A DNA stretch of 37,536 bases from DATDCV01 sp036524155 (GTDB lineage: Bacteria > Verrucomicrobiota > Verrucomicrobiia > Limisphaerales > UBA8199): NCBI GenBank assembly GCA_036524155.1, contig DATDCV010000376.1, forward strand, positions 1 to 37,536, written 5' to 3'. The position numbers were made by a program, and so were the translations under genes. Below are positions 30,501-34,850 of the stretch, piece after piece. Numbering within the stretch: the stretch's first letter is position 1; every line of letters starts with the position of its first letter. The notes beneath the pieces are model-generated. The model saw only the letters and a list, made by a program, of their open reading frames with translations, ran no database searches and was not told the origin of the DNA.

Positions 30501-31444
30501 CGGACTTGGCGTTGCGCTTTCAGTACTATCATCAGGATCATCTTGGGTCCTCGAGCGTAATCACCGACGTTGCCGGCCAGTTGGTGGAGGAGACCGCCTA
30601 CTACCCGTTCGGCGAAGCCCGCCACCACGTTCAGCCCCGCCAGGTCAGCGAGCCATACCGCTTTACCCAAAAAGAGCTCGACGCCGAGAGCGGGCTTTAC
30701 TGCTTTGAAGCACGATTTCTTTCCGGAGTCATTGGGCGCTTCATTACGCCCGACCCGGCCTATGCGGATCTTTCGCAGATGGAGCCGGAGAGACTCCAGG
30801 CCGTGCTTGGCAATCCCCAGGACCTCAATCTCTACAGCTACGTCCGCAACAATCCGCTGATCTTTAGAGATCCTACCGGGTTGGGCCTGGAATTGGTGAC
30901 CGAACCACCCAAGGTTCAGGTGACCGTTATATCCGGTCACGGGTTTACCGCCCGGCCTGAGGATGTTGATATGAGCAAGGCCAACGAGGGCAAGATTAGG
31001 GTGCGCAAGCCAAGAGACCCCGGTTATACCGTCGTGCCGGAGGGAACAACTCTCGTTATGTATTCCCGCCACGGCCAGTCGCTCGAAGACAACCTCGGCA
31101 ACGCCATCGAAACCCAGCAGGTCGACAAGGACCAATGGCGAGTCGAGTACCATGCCGGCGATAAAGTCCCAAACTACGTCCTCGCTCCTCCCGTGGGCTT
31201 GAACGTCGTGCGCAAGGAGGGTGTCAACCTAGTCACCGTGGATCGGCCGACTTCCCTGTCCGAAATGCTCAAACCTGGCATGGGGCCTGTCCATTATGCC
31301 GCCTGCCGATCTGGCGCCGGCACCTGGAAAACCGGCGCCGTCATCGACATCAGGGAATACCGCCGCCTGGGGCTCAAAGGCGGAGAAGGTGGGAGTGCGG
31401 TCGGCATGGATATGAGATCATATCCTCTCTGGTCACGGCATTGA
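24521..31444 (+). CDS. Second SpvB/TcdB/RHS-repeat protein (TcB-TcC fusion-like), with Stv-like tip
   Basis: A paralogue of the preceding gene with the same domain order. It has an export signal (FAAVSVAVLTATLNPALL ... ADKNG), the SpvB signature ISLPKGPGSIEGLGESFQP, VCBS loops, the TcdB middle domain (AISNGIGRVTLIGYRPS), YD repeats, a GWN insert (~1838) and the RHS core from YHQDHLGSS (~2001) to NLYSYVRNNP and DPTGL (ending at residue 2121; core aspartates 2078 and 2117). The scaffold is very similar to its neighbour in the first ~850 residues and less so later, and the tips (2122-2307 here) are unrelated. The start is uncertain: TTG 24521 follows GGAAG (24508-24512) by 8 bases, and an in-frame ATG lies at 24527. 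The protein would form a hollow shell that holds and releases its own tip; this is inferred from TcB-TcC structures. Confidence 0.8.
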   Translation: MIMTVANLCGGRRRLPCAPGEVSRAPLVKARCVFDGSLRFAAVSVAVLTATLNPALLPAADKNGVSPSAISLPKGPGSIEGLGESFQPVLSSGTAKYEVGVEVPSGPAGHVPKLKLGYEGGGGNGALGFGWTLSLQLVQRRTDRGIPTYGENLGFSREDVFINESKEELVPQTNGYYFCRNEGAFTRYRSVGNYWEATLPEGTRLEFGRSAAARIEDPVTGHVCCWLLESGIDTHTNTILYSYATFPGIQNTNQKYLASIRYGPGARPWENFHFVVFEYEDRPDWLEDCRSGFVLRTGKRLKRVIVGTQGPTLPGHQQGDFSGDGITDNLDRIYELQYVPYAGTNSHWSLLGSVRLVGADGSSALPPASFGYAICDPADTLSATDKEIGGVNEPPMVMDNELAELADLNGDGLPDVLRTGGAAHQAFLNLGEALDQGQRVIRWAAPAEMDSLSGDAFNFSLDQTATHLADMDGDGVSDLVHKTAAESVFYFLNQNRLGWGERTPMAAGDYPPPAPFGTPDVRVADVDFDKRMDLIRGDGIQYQIWFNLGNQQYSERVTVLPDTVFDFSLPAVQIADLNGDRVPDVARIRPATVEVTAGLGYGRFASLVTVLIPDGPLDDAQVQKAKLSDINGDGLADLVLERVEPGTLWYWLNLGNYTFGPRKVITGMPTGIGQNAVIRWADVNGNGTTDLVYADGASTPRIRTVDIGELMGCVGAPNTLLAISNGIGRVTLIGYRPSTRYALDDAAAGRPWPDPVPFPLTVVSAVTNLDSLGHAYATVYHYHDGYYDPGEKQFRGFGHVEQVELGDSSAPALVSHLYFDTGRNFESLKGKLLRQTAGLEDGRVFWDESTTWTVPPRTLMTGINGTNVTFAHPISRVKVVKELGQGVERRLESEFEFDAYGNQILEADYGMVEAGDRSAYDDERITRYEFALNLERWILRSPCRIETRDEQGVVAARVEDYYDDESFSGANYGEVQLGNLTLRRKWINPADPQAFIAAQRAKYDPYGNAILNLDPLAGAPGGVIDVAQGHYREVAMDSRFHSDPVRETVFLGGARPPLVAEAEHDPGFGRLTRARDYNGHETKYGYDPFARLGWVVKPGDTEAYPSSEFTYVLAQQVAPGRIVNYTESRQLDKPPVAPGARRDHYFISRRFTDGLGRHLMTKEEADSDPESGQPRVVVSGATLFNARQKPAVTLNPFFSAIPGQSTDQLLEFEDISDPAWHGNFHYRGQLVSLDLAAAHKTSLSYDAVLRTTQTTNPDGSFTRAVFEPLLTRDYDENDCAAGSPYFDTPKVLYRDGLQRNIRTDEVVRLTDSGEMAGDLRTWTTRFAYDLNDCLVRITDSQNNTKEMAYDGLKRLVWMNDPDRGVGSYVYDDASNLVEARDAKNQRITYTYDGTNRLLTEDYHDEGEAFSYGFVYDPARPVSSSNRPDVAYFYDSPVTNLDLGNGMLGTAENTRGMLAYVWDLSGEEHRSYSARLLEAYTVKRIVDPVDGTLVSYQSRQEYDSLDRLTRLTYPDNDTIDYDYNDRKLLRGISGEASGAILSVADYAPSQQIRESKSGNGISTRYSYDECRRLHSLFTAPDASSNQPLVAFDYSYDGASNLKSIQDQRPATLIPAGSPRRNSQRFEYDDLYRLSSVRFGFGPPGDTSANDGEIQYRHDRIGNRVRQTSNIDHTRDGQSLTDLGTLSYGGTEGSWGRLGRNSAEPGAHALSTITAPTNAVTTRFGYDANGNVTNKSGSACTWDFKDRLVSAEDATTQAEYRYDYRHRRITRLVTPKAQAATNTPPLVATAAEITFYVSPSFEVRPPDQPVKFVWNGPNRVARVSGSLSHNLRVQRLRLAKGWNLVALAVSASNLWAQLAPPPSPERPPPIVQAAYSWRPPDQSFGVLAAGENAVAGTVLWLSCSAAGSVSVTGAYSDPDALSVPAGPGFLSCPGFEPLTLPEMLTGDLTGWAFDAWNQAWQAKLPAPLAMSQLPPKLAPGQALFLQPDGPVSVVAPDLALRFQYYHQDHLGSSSVITDVAGQLVEETAYYPFGEARHHVQPRQVSEPYRFTQKELDAESGLYCFEARFLSGVIGRFITPDPAYADLSQMEPERLQAVLGNPQDLNLYSYVRNNPLIFRDPTGLGLELVTEPPKVQVTVISGHGFTARPEDVDMSKANEGKIRVRKPRDPGYTVVPEGTTLVMYSRHGQSLEDNLGNAIETQQVDKDQWRVEYHAGDKVPNYVLAPPVGLNVVRKEGVNLVTVDRPTSLSEMLKPGMGPVHYAACRSGAGTWKTGAVIDIREYRRLGLKGGEGGSAVGMDMRSYPLWSRH
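30884..31444 (+). other. C-terminal tip of the second RHS protein: Stv-like domain with His/Cys pair
   Basis: This 186-residue tip follows DPTGL. It contains VISGHGF (His2140), VPEGTTLVMYSRHGQSLEDN, PNYVLAPP and VHYAACRSGAG (Cys2262). The combination recalls the 'putative adhesin Stv' domain family, in which a GHG segment and a late AACR segment are conserved. The His...Cys layout also resembles clan CD cysteine peptidases. It shares nothing recognisable with the tip of the preceding gene. Enzymatic activity is an inference. Confidence 0.5.
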
Positions 31445-31477
31445 CGCGGTCCTACCCTTCGATCCAGGAGTGATGGC

Positions 31478-32635
31478 CTACTGGAACAACTGCGGCGCGA
31501 ACTCGTTCAGATACTCCCGCCACACGATCCACGTGTGGGCACCGGCCGTCTCCTTATACACGACGTCGAAACCGTGTCTCTTGAGCATCTCCACCGTGGC
31601 TTGGGAGGTTTTGACCAGGAAATCGTCCTTGCCGGTGGCGAACCACACCAGCTTCAGGTCTTTCTTGAGTGACGCATCGTCGAGCGCGGCCTTGTTCCGT
31701 TCTTCCCAGGACGGACTGGTTGCCGCGGCGCCGCCGGGACCGCCGGCGATCCCGAACACGCCCGAGCTGTACACGCCCAGGTAGGCAAACCGATCCAGGT
31801 GCGCGAAGCCGATATTCAACGTCTGGGCTCCACCCATCGACAGGCCCGCGAGCGCGCGATGGCCTCGGTCCGCCAGAAGCCGGTACCGTTTCTCCACCAG
31901 CGGCATGATGTCGTCGACGAAATCGTGCTCGAAATCGTCGTTGAAGCGCGCCCCAAACCGGAAGGCCCCCGTGTGTCCAGCCGGCATCACCACCACCATC
32001 GGCTTGGCCTTTTTCGACGCGATCAGGTTGTCCAGAATGAACCCGGCGCGGCCCACGGAGGTCCAGGAATCATCGCAATCGAACGCTCCGTGCAGCAGGT
32101 AGAAAACCGGGAATTTGCCCTCGCCGGAGTCATAGCCCGGCGGCGTGTAGACGTGCAGACGGCGGAACCTCTTGAGGGTAGTCGAGTAGTAGGTCACTTC
32201 CGAAACCGCCCCGTGCGGCACGTCCTTCGTGTCCATATACTCTGCTCCCGGCACGTAAACCAGGCTCCAGGTGTTCTCGTTCGACTCGCTGGTCGCAGAG
32301 TTTCGCGGGTCGACCACCGACAAGCCGTCCACATTGAAGTTGTACCGGTAAGCCCCCGAGGCGATCGGTCCCAGCGTCACCTCCCAGACTCCGTTGGTGT
32401 CCTTGGTCATCTCCGAACCTTGCCCGACGCCCGGGATATCGCCGGCGCTGAGCTTCACCGCTTCCGCCTTCGCCGCCAGAATGCGAAAAGTGACCTTCCG
32501 ATCAGGGGCCACTTCAGGCGACACCACCCGGGGACCTCCCGGGCCAAAACCGGCCCGCGCTGCGGGCTGGGCGAGTGTGCTGGTCGCCGGGATTAGGAAT
32601 GGAAACAGAATCCAGCCGGAGAGGAGGCTGCGCAT
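31478..32635 (-). CDS. Secreted CE1-type esterase (esterase D / feruloyl- or enterochelin-esterase-like)
   Basis: A 385-residue alpha/beta-hydrolase that would cleave ester bonds outside the cytoplasm, probably of plant polysaccharide feruloyl or acetyl groups. The N terminus is a signal peptide (LLSGWILFPFLIPATSTLAQ). An early-set/CBM48-like domain (~30-120, VTFRILAAKAEAVKLS ... GAYRYNFNVDG) is followed by the esterase D domain with the nucleophile elbow GLSMGG, the acid in ATGKDDF and the histidine in GAHTW. This two-domain form is typical of family CE1 enzymes. I chose ATG 32635 because the upstream in-frame ATG at 32689 would translate a TTGAAGCG repeat tract as protein. It runs convergent to the toxin-like operon with a 33-base gap; no terminator hairpin was seen there. 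The true substrate is unknown. Confidence 0.88.
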   Translation of the reverse strand: MRSLLSGWILFPFLIPATSTLAQPAARAGFGPGGPRVVSPEVAPDRKVTFRILAAKAEAVKLSAGDIPGVGQGSEMTKDTNGVWEVTLGPIASGAYRYNFNVDGLSVVDPRNSATSESNENTWSLVYVPGAEYMDTKDVPHGAVSEVTYYSTTLKRFRRLHVYTPPGYDSGEGKFPVFYLLHGAFDCDDSWTSVGRAGFILDNLIASKKAKPMVVVMPAGHTGAFRFGARFNDDFEHDFVDDIMPLVEKRYRLLADRGHRALAGLSMGGAQTLNIGFAHLDRFAYLGVYSSGVFGIAGGPGGAAATSPSWEERNKAALDDASLKKDLKLVWFATGKDDFLVKTSQATVEMLKRHGFDVVYKETAGAHTWIVWREYLNEFAPQLFQ

Positions 32636-32636
32636 C

Positions 32637-32667
32637 GTTAAAGCGTTGAAGTGTTGAAGCGTTGAAA
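32637..32667. repeat. Short GCGTTGAAG/GTGTTGAAG tandem repeat upstream of the esterase
   Basis: Three near-identical units (AGCGTTGAA, GTGTTGAAG, CGTTGAAAT) lie immediately upstream of the chosen esterase start. They match the tract at 17388-17457, which shows that this is a dispersed non-coding repeat and argues against the longer esterase reading frame. Confidence 0.55.
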
Positions 32668-32718
32668 TGGGAGCTCTTTTATTTTTCATGGTTCTAGTGA
32701 AGGGTGGCTCGCCGGTCT

Positions 32719-32760
32719 GTTCATCCGTGTCATCTGTGGAATCCGTGGTTTGTTCATCCG
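32719..32760. repeat. Dispersed 'TTCATCCGTG...CATCTGTGG' repeat phrase
   Basis: GTTCATCCG occurs twice (32719-32727 and 32752-32760), flanking CATCTGTGGAATCCGTGG. Phrases of this kind recur between genes in many environmental bacterial genomes, by my recollection. The whole gap 32636-32838 between the esterase and the dehydrogenase holds only this, the GCGTTGAAG tract and unremarkable sequence. Confidence 0.45.
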
Positions 32761-32838
32761 GACGGCCGCAGTTGGGAAGAGGCTAAGTGCGGACCGGACA
32801 TTGTGTCACGCCGATTCTTGAAGTTCGGAAATCGGGTT

Positions 32839-33822
32839 TTAGGGGATAAGCACCGCCGCCCCTTCAACCCGTCCGCTTCGCAGATCCTCCAACGCCTGGT
32901 TGGCCTGCTCCAGCGGGTATGTCTGCACCGTGGTCTTGATCGGCACCCGCGAAACCAAAGCCAGAAACTCCTCCGCGTCGTGTCGCGTGAGGTTTGCGAC
33001 CGAGCAGATGCTGCGCTCCTGCCAAAGCAGTTCGTAAGGGAAGGAAGGGATGCTACTCATGTGAATTCCGCCGCAGACCGCTATGCCGCCTCGGACGAGA
33101 CTTCTGAGAGCGGCCGGGACCAGCTCACCCGCCGGCGCAAAGATAATTGCCGCGTCCAACGCTTGCGGCGGCTCCGCATCGGAGCCTCCGGCCCATACCG
33201 CGCCCAGAGACCTCGCGAACTGTTGGCCCCGGACATCGCCCCGCCTGGTGAAGGCATAGACCTCCCGCCCCTCGTGCTTTGCCACCTGCGTAACGATATG
33301 TGCCGCCGCGCCGAAACCATAGATACCCAACCGCCGGGCTGGTCCGGCCTTGCGGAGGGATCGATACCCGATCAATCCGGCGCAGAGCAGGGGAGCGGTG
33401 TGCGCATCCGACATTCCCCCTTTGATCGCAAAGCAAAACCGTTCGTCGGCCAGCAATGCTTCGGCATACCCGCCGTCAAGCGTATACCCGGTGAACCGCG
33501 CCTGCTCACACAGATTCTCGCGCCCCGTCGTGCAATACCCGCAAACCCCGCAAGTCCATCCCAGCCACGGCACCCCGACACGGTCGCCCAGGCGAAACTT
33601 GCGGGCTTCAGCCCCCAGGTCGATCACCTCCCCCACGATCTCGTGGCCCGGCACCAGCGGCAGCTTCGACTGTGGAAGTTCCCCATCGACTATGTGCAAT
33701 TCCGTTCGGCAGACGGCGCATGCCCGCACTTTGATCAATACTTGCCCGGGACCGGGTTGGGGAGTCGGTCGCTCACAACACTCGAGCGGTTCTCCCGGAG
33801 CTGCCAACACCATTGCGCGCAC
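32839..33822 (-). CDS. Zinc-dependent medium-chain alcohol dehydrogenase
   Basis: A 327-residue MDR-superfamily NAD(P)-dependent alcohol dehydrogenase that would oxidise alcohols or reduce aldehydes in the cytoplasm. The catalytic-zinc region is present (ACAVCRTELH and LVPGHEIVGEV), as is the four-cysteine structural zinc loop (CGVCGYCTTGRENLC). The nucleotide-binding segment is LGIYGFGAAAHIVTQVAKHE, in place of the usual GxGxxG. Length is normal. The start is uncertain: GTG 33822 gives the family-like N terminus M-R-A-M-V-L, ATG 33813 gives M-V-L, and TTG 33840 is also in frame; none has a good Shine-Dalgarno sequence. No operon partner is visible. The physiological substrate cannot be told from sequence. 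Confidence 0.9.
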   Translation of the reverse strand: MRAMVLAAPGEPLECCERPTPQPGPGQVLIKVRACAVCRTELHIVDGELPQSKLPLVPGHEIVGEVIDLGAEARKFRLGDRVGVPWLGWTCGVCGYCTTGRENLCEQARFTGYTLDGGYAEALLADERFCFAIKGGMSDAHTAPLLCAGLIGYRSLRKAGPARRLGIYGFGAAAHIVTQVAKHEGREVYAFTRRGDVRGQQFARSLGAVWAGGSDAEPPQALDAAIIFAPAGELVPAALRSLVRGGIAVCGGIHMSSIPSFPYELLWQERSICSVANLTRHDAEEFLALVSRVPIKTTVQTYPLEQANQALEDLRSGRVEGAAVLIP

Positions 33823-33889
33823 AGGTGAATTGAACGCCAAAACAAAGAGCGGTCAAGCGCTCGATCGCGACAGGTCTGTGGACGAAGTC

Positions 33890-34005
33890 GTAGCGCAGAT
33901 TTGTAATCTGCTGTATCGCAGGTTTGTAACCTGCGAGGAGCCAAGTTGTCCCAGTGCTCTGCCGATTGAAAATCGGCGATACGGCAGATTACAAATCTGC
34001 GCTAC
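33890..34005. repeat. Composite palindromic repeat of four 17-base hairpins (REP/BIME-like)
   Basis: A 116-base near-perfect palindrome. The outer 22-base arms (33890-33911 and 33984-34005) are exact reverse complements. Inside are four hairpins of identical geometry, a 7-base stem, 3-base loop and 7-base stem: GCAGATT-TGT-AATCTGC (33895-33911), GCAGGTT-TGT-AACCTGC (33918-33934), GCCGATT-GAA-AATCGGC (33961-33977) and GCAGATT-ACA-AATCTGC (33984-34000). Hairpins in each pair are separated by 6 bases (TGTATC and GATACG), and 26 bases lie in the centre. Differences between units are compensated in the opposite arm. This resembles REP/BIME elements mobilised by RAYT transposases; no such gene is in the window. 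Confidence 0.85.
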
Positions 34006-34085
34006 ACGACAGGGACTGATGGCGACCTTGTCATTGGCTTTGTCGATAGCGACAGCGTTGGATAGCGACTGTTTGCGCCGCGAAG

Positions 34086-34122
34086 TTCCCTCTCCTCGGG
34101 GAGAGGGGTAGGGGTGAGGGGG
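34086..34122. repeat. CCCTCTCC-type dispersed hairpin repeat
   Basis: CCCTCTCC (34088-34095), loop TCGG, GGAGAGGG (34100-34107), followed by GTAGGGGTGAGGGGG. This phrase is, by recollection, one of the commonest intergenic dispersed repeats in many bacterial phyla. It lies between the composite palindrome and the DUF5069 gene and could also act as a terminator-like structure, although no T-run follows. Confidence 0.6.
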
Positions 34123-34207
34123 AATGTGCCGCTCGGTATTGTGGGGACCTTGGCGTGTCGACAACAGCGGCATTCCTTCTCATGGGCCCCTCCGGTCGAA
34201 AGTGCGG

Positions 34208-34235
34208 TTGACAGCCTGCCCCGTCCTGCGAATCT
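34208..34235 (+). promoter_or_regulatory. Weak candidate promoter of the DUF5069 gene
   Basis: A perfect TTGACA (34208-34213) is followed after 16 bases by a poor -10 match, GAATCT (34230-34235). It would put the transcript start almost on the ATG at 34243, so the message would be leaderless, which fits the absence of a Shine-Dalgarno sequence there. Low confidence. Confidence 0.25.
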
Positions 34236-34242
34236 CTCGCCC

Positions 34243-34668
34243 ATGAGCGACATTATTTATCCCCGGAGCCCTCGCGAGACCATGTGCGGCTGGATGCACC
34301 TGCCGAGGTTCGTCGATAAAATCCGTCTCCACCTTGCTGGAAAACTGCATCCGGATTACCAGCCCAATTTCTGCAAGGGTTTTGACGGTCGTTGGCTCGA
34401 AACCGCCGGTGTCGATGCCCAAGCCTTCATCGACGTCGTAAAGAATTCACTCACCGATGGCGAGGTCTGCGACTGGGTTCGCACGCACGCCAACCAGTCC
34501 GAAACGGTCAAAGCGGCGCACCGCGACCGGATGCTGAACTACCCGAAAAAGGACGATGCCGAGATGCAGGCCCGGCTCAAGATGCGCAAAGAACAGGCGG
34601 GCTTGGCCCATCGTGACGATATTCAAACGTTCGTTGATTTCATCGATGCCGACGAAAAAAGAATCTGA
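34243..34668 (+). CDS. DUF5069 domain protein
   Basis: A 141-residue cytoplasmic protein of the DUF5069 family, which I associate mainly with Verrucomicrobiota and Planctomycetota; its function is not known. The features seen are YPRSPRETMCGWMHLPRFVD near the N terminus, KIRLHLAGKLHPDY, the FCKGFDGRWLETAGVD stretch and the C-terminal TFVDFIDADEKRI. No signal peptide or membrane segment is present. I chose ATG 34243 because the family signature starts right after it; a GTG at 34114 is in frame but its extension overlaps the CCCTCTCC repeat. The gene is divergent from the alcohol dehydrogenase and 182 bases before the CheB-CheR gene, a gap in which I see no feature. Confidence 0.8.
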   Translation: MSDIIYPRSPRETMCGWMHLPRFVDKIRLHLAGKLHPDYQPNFCKGFDGRWLETAGVDAQAFIDVVKNSLTDGEVCDWVRTHANQSETVKAAHRDRMLNYPKKDDAEMQARLKMRKEQAGLAHRDDIQTFVDFIDADEKRI

Positions 34669-34850
34669 CATTGGCAGTTTGCGCTCGCGGCTTTGGCTCG
34701 CCGCCGGCGTTCATCTCCCGACGCGCCGCCGCTCCATCCCGAAGTCTATTGCGGTTCCACGGGGTTCGCGCTATGTTCCCGCCTGCGTAGACCCAGGATT
34801 TCGCGATACCGCATCGCATCCTCCAGTTTCCGCGCATTGCCTAAGGCCTG

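Noticed and set aside
8856..31444. Prophage or contractile injection system (suggested by the S74 fibre and RHS proteins)
   Set aside because: No sheath, tube, baseplate, capsid, terminase or integrase gene is present, and the fibre has a Sec signal.
31445..31477. Bidirectional terminator between the second RHS gene and the esterase
   Set aside because: The 33-base gap contains no inverted repeat or T-run that I can identify.
33890..34122. CRISPR array
   Set aside because: The repeats are palindromic units in mirrored pairs with 6- and 26-base gaps, not direct repeats with unique ~30-base spacers, and there are no cas genes.
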